Positions 18,366 to 27,393 of a DNA stretch of 64,000 nucleotides are shown one piece after another. Source of the stretch: Eisenbergiella tayi (GTDB lineage Bacteria; Bacillota; Clostridia; Lachnospirales; Lachnospiraceae). The DNA is taken from the NCBI RefSeq assembly GCF_001881565.1, contig NZ_MPDJ01000005.1, forward strand, positions 583,326 through 647,325, in the 5' to 3' direction. The notes below the pieces were generated by a model. It searched no databases and had not been told where the DNA came from. It worked only from the letters and a program-made list of their open reading frames with translations. How positions within the stretch are numbered: position 1 is the stretch's first letter; each line of letters starts with the position of its first letter. Position numbers and translations under genes: made by a program.

Positions 18366-19505
18366 TCAGGCAAACTGTTCCAGTTCGTCCGCTCTCACTT
18401 CTCTGTTTTCCGCTGCGGAAAGATAGAACGCTTCTATAATCGCAGCCACGTTGAGCATCTCTTCTTCCGTAATCAGGCGGGGCGTGCCTTTTTGAATCGC
18501 ATCCGCCATATTTTCGATAATTCCCTTATGACCAAAATCTTCCATGGCTCCCGGCTTCGCGATTTCCACTTCCAGCTGGGCATCCACAAGATTATCTCCC
18601 TGCTGCCCGTACAGGCTGATGGGATTCTCCAGGTTTTCTCCCTTGCGGTATACCATTCCGTTCTTTGTTCCCGCGAACCGGTAAGCATCCGCCTTGGGAA
18701 GGTTGACCGCCCAGGCAAATTTCATCTGCATCTGCATCCCGTTCTGAAACCGTACAAGGCCTGCTGCATAATCCTCCACGGTAAATTCTTTTCTGTCATA
18801 ATCATTTCTCGGAAGGAACGGCTGATTTCCCGTCATGGCCGGCAGAGTTTCCTGATTCGCGTCATATCTGTCCGCCACCTTGCGCCATGTATTTGCAGAT
18901 ACGCTCGTAAAAGCAGGATTTCCCAGCACATACAGCGCGCTGTCCAGATAATGCACGCCCAGATCGCAGAACGGGCCGCCGCCATTATCTTCCGCGGAGT
19001 GGAATCTTCCCCAGGTGGGAACTCCCCTTCTCCTGATATTCTCAATTTCCGTATAATAAATCTCTCCCAGCTCCTGGCTGTCCACTATCTTTTTCATTTC
19101 CTGAACAGCGCCGATCCTGGAATTCTGGCAGGTCATCAGCAGCTTTCCGGCCTTCTTTGCCTCAGCCAGCATTTCCTGTGCATCGCGCAGAGTGAGCGCC
19201 AGCGGCTTCTCACACAGTACATTGGCTCCTCTGCGAAGCGCTTCTATCGTAAAATGTTTGTGCGTGTTGTTAGCCGTACACACATGCACCAAATCAGGCT
19301 TTTCCTTATCCAGCATTTCCATGGGATCCGTATAGATGTTTTTGATCCCATAGGTTTTTGCGAGATGGATCAGCGCGTCTTCACGGCAGTCCGCCACACC
19401 TGCCAGCTCCAGGCGGTCCTTTAATTTATTGATGGCCGGAATGTGCTGTGTTCCCGTGATAAATCCGGCTCCTATAATACAAACTCTCAGTTTTTTATTT
19501 TCCAT
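18366..19505 (-). CDS. Gfo/Idh/MocA-family oxidoreductase (locus C, downstream copy)
   Basis: 379 residues. The Rossmann fold begins with RVCIIGAGFITGTQHIPA, and the family motif with the active-site lysine is LCEKPLALT. The C-terminal domain has GGGPFCDLGVHYLDSAL, containing the catalytic Asp and His. These enzymes oxidise or reduce a sugar or polyol carbon with NAD(P). It shares the RRRG-P-WG segment with the gene at 21889, so the two are paralogs. Its ribosome site lies in the 3' end of the YesS-like gene (11-bp overlap), so the two are probably co-translated. Confidence 0.85.
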   Translation of the reverse strand: MENKKLRVCIIGAGFITGTQHIPAINKLKDRLELAGVADCREDALIHLAKTYGIKNIYTDPMEMLDKEKPDLVHVCTANNTHKHFTIEALRRGANVLCEKPLALTLRDAQEMLAEAKKAGKLLMTCQNSRIGAVQEMKKIVDSQELGEIYYTEIENIRRRGVPTWGRFHSAEDNGGGPFCDLGVHYLDSALYVLGNPAFTSVSANTWRKVADRYDANQETLPAMTGNQPFLPRNDYDRKEFTVEDYAAGLVRFQNGMQMQMKFAWAVNLPKADAYRFAGTKNGMVYRKGENLENPISLYGQQGDNLVDAQLEVEIAKPGAMEDFGHKGIIENMADAIQKGTPRLITEEEMLNVAAIIEAFYLSAAENREVRADELEQFA

Positions 19506-21777
19506 TTTCCTGCTCCTCTTTTATCTGTCTCCGATACTGGACAGGCGTACAGCCGTACTTTTTCTTGAAAACAATATAAAAATAATTCGTGCTGTTGATT
19601 CCCACAGCCTGACTGATCGTACTGACCGTATCCTGTGTTTCCGCAAGAAGCTCCGCCGCTTTGCGCAGCCTCAGCTCCATAAGATAATCATTACAGCTCA
19701 CATGGACGGTGGTGAAAAAAAGCTTTCCGAAATAAGCCGGTGAAAGCCCGGCTATATCCGCCAGCATTTCCACGCTCAGACTGCTGTCCATATAATGCTC
19801 TTCCATATAACTGCGGGCGGCACTCACTGCATCGTTGGACGCACCGTCCTCCTGTTTCCTTTTCCGTTCTTCCATAATCCGGTCCGCCAGCTTCTCCAGA
19901 AGCTGTGAAAGCTCCTCCATCGAACCGACGCCGTCCATGGCCCTGCGGATCTGATCAGCCGGCTGGCTGCGCAGGCTGCTGTTCTCCGGGCTGTAGTTCT
20001 GCACCATTTCATGGTACAATCTCGCTGCAAAACCGATGATATTGTCCACATCCATTTTTTCCAGCCGTTCCACAAAATGATGAATTTCACGCCGAATACC
20101 CTGGCTGTCCCCGGCAAACAGGGATTCTCCCAGATTTTTCGCCGCTTTATAGGGATATTCCGGATTCCGGATCCTTCCATAGTCATACTCCGCGTCAATG
20201 ATCACTCCGCTTCCCAAAAACAGCCTCTTGCGCTGTCCTTCCATGGCCGAAAGCCAGGAACTTCTCAGCTCCCCCCAATGGCTTACGCATTTCCCATAGC
20301 AGGCTTCGATGACAAGGCTCATATGACACATAAATTCATTCTGTAATTCTCCGATGCCAAGCAGCACCTCGGAAGGCACGGCCGGCGTCTTCAGCTTCAG
20401 TACCACCATCCTGCAGTTGGTCTCCGTCATAACCGGCAGATTGACACAATAGCTCCCTATCAGCTCCTGCAGTATATTCCCCAGCGCAAATTCGATGATC
20501 TGCTGATCCTTTTCCGAAAACCGTTCCAGAAAATCATCGTTATCGGCAAAGCTGATAAGCAATACTCTGTAATATGCGGCATCAAAACTGAATTCACAAT
20601 ATTCCGGAGGGTTTTCCTGCTCCTGGGGTATGATCTCCCCCCGCGCCACAGCCTTCAGCCAGCTGTCACTGAGAAACCGGGCAGAACGGCTGCGGTATTC
20701 TTCCAGCGCCGAGGTTCTTTTTTCATAGGTTTCAAAAGCCTGGTCAAAAGCTTCTATTTCGTTGATATGCTCCTCCGCATCCTTGTGCTCCAGCTTCCGG
20801 TAAAGGCTCCCCAGGGGGCTGTATATACGCTGGGCCAGAAGAAAGGTCACCAACAGGTTCACTCCGATCATGAGGGCCTCAATTCCTGCCACAAAAAACA
20901 GCAGCTCCTTTGCTGCCGGCAGGATTTCCTGTCCTGCGCGGACACTTACAAAATACCAGCCGGGTACGGAGGATTTCAGGCAGGCCACCATATATTTTTC
21001 CCCGCCGACGCTTTCCCGCGCCGTAAAGGAAGTCTCCGTCATCCGCAGCTTTTGCGCGTCCGGAAGAAGCTCCCGGCAGGATGTGCTGCCGTTTCCCGCA
21101 TCAATCAGGATCTCCCCGTCTTCTCCAAGGACAAATACCTGGGCGTCATGCCCGATCCTCTCCTGCGGCTGAAACAGTTCCCGGAAGTAGCTTTCTTCCA
21201 CATCGATCACAATCAGCCCGCTGGCATATCTCCCTTTTGGTACATAAACAAAAGTTAGTACCGGTATCGTCTTCGAATCTTCAATATTTTCATTTTTTTT
21301 CACGTTTCTTTTAAAGAAGAAAAGTCCATTTTCTTCCTCTTTATTCCTGACCTGCCGGATCGGAGCCTCCAGTCCGGTATACACGCCCCTGGTTCCCAGG
21401 TAACGGTCCGTATTCAGATTAACGACTCCGATAAAGCCAAACTGTGCGTTCGCGGTCTGAAGCACCTTTAGGTTTTCCAGCAGCCTGAACTCCTCCAGCC
21501 TTCCCAGATCTTTTCTTTCCATAAAGGAGGAGGCATAACCGGACGCCAGGATATAGTTGATGGCAGGCGAAAGGCTTTCATAAATCCTTTCCGCCGATGA
21601 ATCCAGCTGCGACAGATTTTCCAGAGAATAGGCCGCCTGCTCCTTCTGGGAGGTATCCCTGAAAATGAGATACAGCGCTCCGCTGACGAACAGAGTGGAA
21701 ATCATGTTCAGCAGCAGAAAGGACAGTACGATCTTCCTGTAGAGATAGAATTTCTTTATTTTCCGCAACACAGCCAT
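19495..21777 (-). CDS. YesS-like membrane-bound AraC-family regulator (locus C)
   Basis: About 760 residues. Two transmembrane helices (about residues 14-36 and 285-310 from this start) enclose an extracellular sensor region, and a cytoplasmic linker leads to a C-terminal AraC domain with LSPAYFGKLFFTTVHVSC and NYFYIVFKKKYGCTPVQY. Same layout and length as Bacillus YesS. AGGAGG directly abuts the ATG at 21777, so the true start may be GTG 21771 or TTG 21768, which have better spacing. It sits inside the metabolic operon between two dehydrogenase genes and probably controls it in response to an extracellular sugar. Confidence 0.82.
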   Translation of the reverse strand: MAVLRKIKKFYLYRKIVLSFLLLNMISTLFVSGALYLIFRDTSQKEQAAYSLENLSQLDSSAERIYESLSPAINYILASGYASSFMERKDLGRLEEFRLLENLKVLQTANAQFGFIGVVNLNTDRYLGTRGVYTGLEAPIRQVRNKEEENGLFFFKRNVKKNENIEDSKTIPVLTFVYVPKGRYASGLIVIDVEESYFRELFQPQERIGHDAQVFVLGEDGEILIDAGNGSTSCRELLPDAQKLRMTETSFTARESVGGEKYMVACLKSSVPGWYFVSVRAGQEILPAAKELLFFVAGIEALMIGVNLLVTFLLAQRIYSPLGSLYRKLEHKDAEEHINEIEAFDQAFETYEKRTSALEEYRSRSARFLSDSWLKAVARGEIIPQEQENPPEYCEFSFDAAYYRVLLISFADNDDFLERFSEKDQQIIEFALGNILQELIGSYCVNLPVMTETNCRMVVLKLKTPAVPSEVLLGIGELQNEFMCHMSLVIEACYGKCVSHWGELRSSWLSAMEGQRKRLFLGSGVIIDAEYDYGRIRNPEYPYKAAKNLGESLFAGDSQGIRREIHHFVERLEKMDVDNIIGFAARLYHEMVQNYSPENSSLRSQPADQIRRAMDGVGSMEELSQLLEKLADRIMEERKRKQEDGASNDAVSAARSYMEEHYMDSSLSVEMLADIAGLSPAYFGKLFFTTVHVSCNDYLMELRLRKAAELLAETQDTVSTISQAVGINSTNYFYIVFKKKYGCTPVQYRRQIKEEQENGK

Positions 21778-21888
21778 CCTCCTTCCGTTCCCGCATCTCA
21801 GCCTCCGCCGGCAGGAAAGGTTTATCACTTTATTTCATCTTATCAAAGTGCTGGCTGTCTGTCCATGTACCGCATCCGGCAGCCCGAT

Positions 21889-23007
21889 TTATCCGATAAT
21901 TTCCGCTCTTGTCACCTGACCGCCGCGTTTGGCCGACAGATAAAAGGCTTCCAGTATCGCCGTCAGATTCCGGATTTCCGCTTCTGTTATCATCATCTCC
22001 TCCACGCCGTCACAGACGTTCAGGAAGTGCCGGATCAGCAGGTAATGACCGGGATTCTCCATTCCCTTCACCTCATATCTCGTATGAAGATCCAGTATGG
22101 TATCGGCCATATCCTTCCCCATCATTCCATAGAGACGATATTGGTCGCGCGCAAGCTTATCATAGACAAAGCCGGCTTTGCTTCCCGCCAGACGGATTCC
22201 GTCGCATTCCGGCGCATTCAGCGCCCAGGAAAATTTGAAGTTAACAAACAGGCCGTTTTGAAAACGAATGCTGCCCGCCGCATGATCCTCCACGCTGAAT
22301 TCACTGCCGTGGTAAGGCCTGCGCAGAAAGGCATCCTGCGTGCCGGCTGCGGGCTTCTCTTCCTCTTCCGTCTGTTTCGCCAGCATGGCCGCCGTCATTC
22401 CGTAAATACTTTCAAACTCCGGATTCCCGAGCATAAAAAGCAGGGAATCCACAAAATGCACGCCCACATCACAGAACGGGCCGCCGATACTTTCGCTTGC
22501 GAGATGAAAGGCTCCCCAGTCAGGAATTCCCCTCCTTCTCACACATTCCAGCTCTCCGAAGTAAACATCCCCCAGCAGGCCTTCCTTCACCAGATTCCGG
22601 ATGGTTTCCCTCTGCCCGAAACGGTTATTATGGCAGGGAATAAATAATCTCCCGCACTGCCGGGCCGTCTCGTATACTTCACAGATATCCGCATAAGTCA
22701 TACATACGGGCTTTTCACAGATGACATGGGCTCCTGCCTTCAGGGCCGCAATGGTACAATCCTTATGATACCGGTTCGGCGTACACACGGACACAATATC
22801 CGGCCTGCACTCTTCCAGCATCTGTGCGGAATCCGTATACACCTTTTCGATCCCGTTCCTCTTCGCCACGAATTCCGCCGCTTCTTTTCTGTTGTCACAT
22901 ACCGCTATAATTTCACACCGATCCGACAGGGCCTGATAGGCCGGGATATGGCTGGTCGCTCCGATCAGCCCTGTCCCAATCACAGCCACTCTATATTTTC
23001 TGTTCAT
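21889..23007 (-). CDS. Gfo/Idh/MocA-family oxidoreductase (locus C, upstream copy)
   Basis: 372 residues. NAD-binding start VAVIGTGLIGATSHIPAY, family motif ICEKPVCMT, and IGGPFCDVGVHFVDSLLF with the catalytic Asp and His. Paralog of the gene at 18366: both share RRRG-P-WG--H followed by the same block. It follows the TIM-barrel protein gene by 39 bp. The duplicated dehydrogenases and isomerases in one operon suggest that a dehydrogenase-isomerase module was doubled. Confidence 0.85.
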   Translation of the reverse strand: MNRKYRVAVIGTGLIGATSHIPAYQALSDRCEIIAVCDNRKEAAEFVAKRNGIEKVYTDSAQMLEECRPDIVSVCTPNRYHKDCTIAALKAGAHVICEKPVCMTYADICEVYETARQCGRLFIPCHNNRFGQRETIRNLVKEGLLGDVYFGELECVRRRGIPDWGAFHLASESIGGPFCDVGVHFVDSLLFMLGNPEFESIYGMTAAMLAKQTEEEEKPAAGTQDAFLRRPYHGSEFSVEDHAAGSIRFQNGLFVNFKFSWALNAPECDGIRLAGSKAGFVYDKLARDQYRLYGMMGKDMADTILDLHTRYEVKGMENPGHYLLIRHFLNVCDGVEEMMITEAEIRNLTAILEAFYLSAKRGGQVTRAEIIG

Positions 23008-23046
23008 TTTATGCTGCCTTTCCGACCGCAGCCGCGGCCTGATTAT

Positions 23047-24807
23047 CTAGGGAAGAATCTGTAAAAACTGTTCTGTTCCCGGTGAGAAATAAATCTCAAA
23101 CACACTTTCCTTCGCTCCCTTGGGAACATAAGCCACATCAAACCGCTGATCCGGCTGATCCTTCACCGATACAGGCTCATATGTTTTTCCGGAACGCAGG
23201 TCGGCAAGGCGGCTGCATTCCCCTTTTACAACGATCTTTATATATTCTCTGTATTCCCTGTAGGAACGTACAAGAAAGGTATCGTTGTCATACAGGAACA
23301 GATTATAATGATCCTCAGCCTCCAGATATACTCTCTGATTCTTTGCAAAGTTTTTCCGGAACAGATCCGCCACTTCCACAGGAAACTGGTACAGGTCCGA
23401 ATAATTATCGGGAATATTCCATATGTAAAGCTCTCCCTGACCGTAATCATCCCTGAGCCAGACAGGATAATTGCAGTATTCCGTAATCATTTCCGCGTCG
23501 GACCAGGTCGCATTGGTTTTATAATCCATACCGTGCATGGTTATGGCTGCCGGGCCGTGGAAGAATTCCCTTCTGTCCCCGATATAGGGATCCGTACAGA
23601 AATAATCTCCCGTAACCACCTTCTCCGTCACTCTGGCGGAGGTCATATCCTCTATTCCCCTGCCCTGCATGTTTTTCACAAAACCGCTGGTTACGATGGC
23701 ATGTCCCCCGTCCGCCACATAGTTTTTCAGTTTATCCATCACCTGGGGATCCTTACAGGCCGACGCCGTCAGGAATATACTATCCGCTTTTTCATCAAAA
23801 AATGGCGTGGGCTCCAGCGGAATGCCCAGCATTCCCACGTAATTATAGAGCTGATCCTCTCCGCAGTCCGCGTTGAACGGATGATACACACTCACCCCCT
23901 GCGGTTTTCCCATCCGGCTCCTGTCTTCATCCGCCAGCCTCAGCTGACAGCCCAGCATGGGAAGATACGGGGAATCGGTCAGGCCTCCGAAACCGAAGAG
24001 ACAGATTTCCTTCGCCCCGGCATAGACGGCGAGCAATACCTGCTCCGCATACCAGTTGATATTATTGGAGCTGTCCCCATTGTCCACCCAGGCGCCATTG
24101 TTCTTTCCGGGCGCTGCATTTTCCAGATACCGGAAAAGCGAATAGCTCAGGTAACGGGGAAGATGCTGCTGGCTCATCTTCGGATTCCTGGATTCCGCCG
24201 CCGTATAGATGGCATCGAATATATCCTTCTGCTTTTCCGGGTTATAACCGGTTTCCTGCCATGACTCAAACCAGTTCGGATATTTAATGACACATTTACA
24301 GTCCGGATTCACCTCCTTGGCCGTATCACATACAAGATGCGCGATTTCCTCCATAAGCTCCAGGCGGTACTCCGACCAGCTTCTGTTCCCTTTTTTGCGG
24401 ATACATTCCTTACATCTGCAGCTGGTGAAAAAGAAATCGTCCAGAATGAATTCATCAAACAGCTTTGCCGTCTGCCTGATTTCTTTTTTCAGTTCTTCCC
24501 TGAAATTATCCCGGGAATAGCAGTACACATCAAATATCCGGTGGACAGTCTCATCATCCAGATCCGTGGTTGCGGTAAAGCCGCCCGCAACCTCGATTCC
24601 TCTCTCCTTAAAAATTTCAATAAATCTTTTAGCCTTCTCTTCGGAAAGCCTGTGTTCTCCCCGGAACGGCTCCAGATAAATTTTATCCAGGCCGCCCAGA
24701 TAAGCGTCAAAATAATCAATCTGCCTTACAATATCCTCTTCGGCCGCTGATACCAGATATTGTGCATGTGCATAAGATGCAATTTTAAAATTTTTATACA
24801 GTCCCAT
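23047..24807 (-). CDS. putative glycosidase-like TIM-barrel protein, family not assigned (locus C)
   Basis: 586 residues, no signal peptide. I do not recognise a named family. The N-terminal part looks like a TIM barrel: GGLDKIYLEPFRG, an acidic strand end at EFILDDFFF followed by a CRCKEC cysteine cluster, and IKYPNWFESWQ. The middle, from about residue 350, resembles a glutamine-amidotransferase-like domain as in beta-galactosidase trimerisation regions (VADGGHAIVTSGFV). A small beta domain may end it. The gene follows the binding protein by 58 bp with a hairpin between. Cleavage of the imported substrate is inferred from context only. Confidence 0.5.
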   Translation of the reverse strand: MGLYKNFKIASYAHAQYLVSAAEEDIVRQIDYFDAYLGGLDKIYLEPFRGEHRLSEEKAKRFIEIFKERGIEVAGGFTATTDLDDETVHRIFDVYCYSRDNFREELKKEIRQTAKLFDEFILDDFFFTSCRCKECIRKKGNRSWSEYRLELMEEIAHLVCDTAKEVNPDCKCVIKYPNWFESWQETGYNPEKQKDIFDAIYTAAESRNPKMSQQHLPRYLSYSLFRYLENAAPGKNNGAWVDNGDSSNNINWYAEQVLLAVYAGAKEICLFGFGGLTDSPYLPMLGCQLRLADEDRSRMGKPQGVSVYHPFNADCGEDQLYNYVGMLGIPLEPTPFFDEKADSIFLTASACKDPQVMDKLKNYVADGGHAIVTSGFVKNMQGRGIEDMTSARVTEKVVTGDYFCTDPYIGDRREFFHGPAAITMHGMDYKTNATWSDAEMITEYCNYPVWLRDDYGQGELYIWNIPDNYSDLYQFPVEVADLFRKNFAKNQRVYLEAEDHYNLFLYDNDTFLVRSYREYREYIKIVVKGECSRLADLRSGKTYEPVSVKDQPDQRFDVAYVPKGAKESVFEIYFSPGTEQFLQILP

Positions 24808-24832
24808 TTTTTTACCTTAATCCTGTCTCAGA

Positions 24833-24852
24833 TATGCCGTGCAAACGGCATA
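24833..24852 (-). other. short hairpin after the locus C binding protein gene
   Basis: TATGCCGT and ACGGCATA form a perfect 8-bp stem with a 4-base loop, 14 bp after the stop codon, without a T run. It may protect the 3' end of the binding protein mRNA or be a processing site; it does not look like a full terminator. Confidence 0.45.
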
Positions 24853-24865
24853 AACACTATTCTTG

Positions 24866-26428
24866 TCACTGTCCTCTGAACTCTTCAAACTGTCTTCTGT
24901 ATTCATCGATCACCTTATCCATTCCGGCCGCTTTCAGATTAGCTATGGCATCATCAATGTGGCTGTCATAATCCACAAGGCCGAATTTAATAGGATAAAT
25001 GGACGCGATCACTTCTGTCTGAAGGTTTGCGATTTCATTTGCTACCGGTGTCTGGTCGAAGGTAAAGCCAATAATAGGGCTGACCGTAATCTTGCCGCTC
25101 ATAGGCTGTGTTTCCACTTCCAGACATTTTTCAGAAATTCCTTCCTCAAAAAGCTTGTAGTCGATCAGGCCCATCTGCCATTCATCATAATGCCAGGTAT
25201 TATTTCCATCCGGCCCTTTGACAAATTCCGCGATACGATCGCCTACTATATTGTAATTACGTCCTTCAATTCCATAAGTGAACAGACGGTAATTCTCTTC
25301 ATTGCTGTAAAGCCAGTCCAGAAACTTGATTCCCGCTTCCGGATTCTTGCAGGAGCTGGGTACCGCGTTGCCATTGAAAATGGAGAAGAAACGATAATTT
25401 CCAAGCTCTTCATTCAATACAAAATCCGATAACGTATTTCCTGTATTTTTCTTCAGGCTCATTTCCATGGCCGGATAGGTATAGGTATCAAAACCGAACA
25501 GGAACCTTCCGTTTTCCCCTTCACTCGCCTGGAATTCATGATCCAGTGTGAGGATATCGGGGTGAAGCAGACCCATATCATACATTTTCTTATAGGTCTC
25601 GCAGTCCTTCTTAAAATCTTCGCTTTCATACCAGGAGGATACGGTTCCGTCCTGATCGATCCTTACCAGCCCCAGTGTATTTTCCACCGTGAAGGGAGCG
25701 TCATCATAGGTTCTGTGCATCCAGTCGGGAACAGAATTGAGCTGATGAGGCCAGCAGTATACATTTTTGCCTGTCTCTTCCTTAATCATCTTCTGCATTT
25801 TAACCGCATCATCCAGCAGCTCGTCTATCGTCTGAGGAATGGTACAGCCCGCTCTGTCAAAGACCTCCTGCTGATAGTAAACCCGGCCGTAATCCTTGCT
25901 GATATTGTTCGTGGAAGCCGCTGGTACGGCAAGAATTTCCCCTTCTACGGTAAAATCACTCCAGAAATCTCCCATCACTTCTTTCAGATGAGGATATTTG
26001 TCCACATATTCGTTGATGGGAATAATGGCATTCTGGCTGCGCAGCACGGATGCCGACTTCAGATCCTGCATTACATGAATCAGTTCAAACTCTTCGCCTG
26101 TGGACAGCATCAGGTTTGTTTTCTGATCCCATGCATCCCAGGGTATCCGGATCAGCTCCACTTCCAGGTTCATCCCGTCTTCCAGCAGCTTCTTATTCAC
26201 CTGCTCAAGGACATAAGCCTGATCCGACCACTCATTACCGGGCGTCACATATCTGACCTTCTGGATTTCTCCGCTTTCCGCCTCCGCAGCCGCTGTTTCC
26301 TTGTCCTGCACTGCTGTATTATCCACAGCACTTGTTTTCGCACTGCTTCCGCAGCCTCCCAGCAGCCCTGCCGTCATCGCCGCAGCGAGTATGAGCGCCA
26401 TGCCCTTGCCTGCTTTTTTCCGTTTCAT
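24866..26428 (-). CDS. large ABC transporter substrate-binding lipoprotein, LplA/YtcQ-like (locus C)
   Basis: 520 residues, longer than the usual CUT1 binding proteins and typical of the LplA/YtcQ class. Signal peptide with lipobox Cys26 in GLLGGCGSS. The mature protein starts with RYVTPGNEWSDQAYVLEQVN; a late GIKFLDWLYSNEENYRLFTYG segment is characteristic of this class. It is third in the operon, after LplB- and LplC/YtcP-type permeases. Such systems often import complex plant oligosaccharides or glycosides; here the ligand is unknown. Confidence 0.88.
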   Translation of the reverse strand: MKRKKAGKGMALILAAAMTAGLLGGCGSSAKTSAVDNTAVQDKETAAAEAESGEIQKVRYVTPGNEWSDQAYVLEQVNKKLLEDGMNLEVELIRIPWDAWDQKTNLMLSTGEEFELIHVMQDLKSASVLRSQNAIIPINEYVDKYPHLKEVMGDFWSDFTVEGEILAVPAASTNNISKDYGRVYYQQEVFDRAGCTIPQTIDELLDDAVKMQKMIKEETGKNVYCWPHQLNSVPDWMHRTYDDAPFTVENTLGLVRIDQDGTVSSWYESEDFKKDCETYKKMYDMGLLHPDILTLDHEFQASEGENGRFLFGFDTYTYPAMEMSLKKNTGNTLSDFVLNEELGNYRFFSIFNGNAVPSSCKNPEAGIKFLDWLYSNEENYRLFTYGIEGRNYNIVGDRIAEFVKGPDGNNTWHYDEWQMGLIDYKLFEEGISEKCLEVETQPMSGKITVSPIIGFTFDQTPVANEIANLQTEVIASIYPIKFGLVDYDSHIDDAIANLKAAGMDKVIDEYRRQFEEFRGQ

Positions 26429-26505
26429 AAAATGTTACCTCCCTTATTTTTCTATTGAATTGTTTTTTTCTTATTATTTGTCTGCTTTTCTCCTGCATCC
26501 GCATT

Positions 26506-27372
26506 CTAACCCTTAACAGATCCCATAATGATACCCTTTACAAAGTATTTCTGCAAAAAAGGGTAGAGGAAAATAATCGGTCCCACAGTCATCACCACAG
26601 TCGCCATCTTCACACTTTCCGTGGGCAGCACCATTCCTGTAGATGCCCCGTTTACCATCGTCAGCATTTTAATATCCGACTGTATCTTCATCAGCAGCAT
26701 CTGCAGCGGATAGAGGCTGGAATTGTCCACCAGCATAATCGCATTAAACCAGCTGTTCCAGTACCCGATGCCATAAAATAATGTGACGGTCGCCAGGACA
26801 GGCTTACACAGCGGCATACAAATCTGCGTTGCAATTCTCAGTTCCCCGGCTCCGTCAATCCTTGCAGATTCCATGAGCGCCACCGGCACATCCTTAATAA
26901 AGTTCCTCACCAGAAACATGTTAAACGGTGTGAAAACCATGGACGGAATGATCAGCGCCAGCATGTTGTTATACATGTGCAGCTGCCGGCATATCAGGTA
27001 CCAGGGTACCAGACCCGCATTGAAAACGGAAGTGATAAAAAAGTAAAGTGCAAAACCGTTTCTGTATTTCACCTTCTGATTGGCCAGCGGATAAGCCGCA
27101 AAGTAAGTCATTATCACCGCCAGGAACGTCCCTGCCACCACCATGACAATCGTCACCCCATAGCTTCTGAACAGAGGGGACCCCGGATAAATCATTCTTC
27201 GGTACGCTTCCAGGGAAAAGGCCTCAGGGAAAAACGAATAGCCGTTCATTCCGATTGCCCTTTCATCCGTAATGGATACCATGAAAACAAGCACCATCGG
27301 CAGAATGCAGCACAGGGAAAAGAGAGTCACCAGCGTATATATGATAATTCCCGACAATTTTATTTTTTTCAT
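26506..27372 (-). CDS. carbohydrate ABC transporter permease, LplC/YtcP type (locus C)
   Basis: 288 residues, six helices, first at residues 8-30. Its EAA loop is ESARIDGAGELRIA and it ends FVKGIIMGSVKG, the YtcP-type terminus. GGAGGAG precedes the ATG. It is the second gene of locus C, 22 bp after the LplB-type permease. Confidence 0.9.
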   Translation of the reverse strand: MKKIKLSGIIIYTLVTLFSLCCILPMVLVFMVSITDERAIGMNGYSFFPEAFSLEAYRRMIYPGSPLFRSYGVTIVMVVAGTFLAVIMTYFAAYPLANQKVKYRNGFALYFFITSVFNAGLVPWYLICRQLHMYNNMLALIIPSMVFTPFNMFLVRNFIKDVPVALMESARIDGAGELRIATQICMPLCKPVLATVTLFYGIGYWNSWFNAIMLVDNSSLYPLQMLLMKIQSDIKMLTMVNGASTGMVLPTESVKMATVVMTVGPIIFLYPFLQKYFVKGIIMGSVKG

Positions 27373-27393
27373 TTCTTTCTCTCCTCCTGGCTC

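Noticed and set aside
18492..19424. Plus-strand open frame of 310 codons opposite a Gfo/Idh gene
   Set aside because: Antisense shadow of a clear dehydrogenase gene, no recognisable domain.
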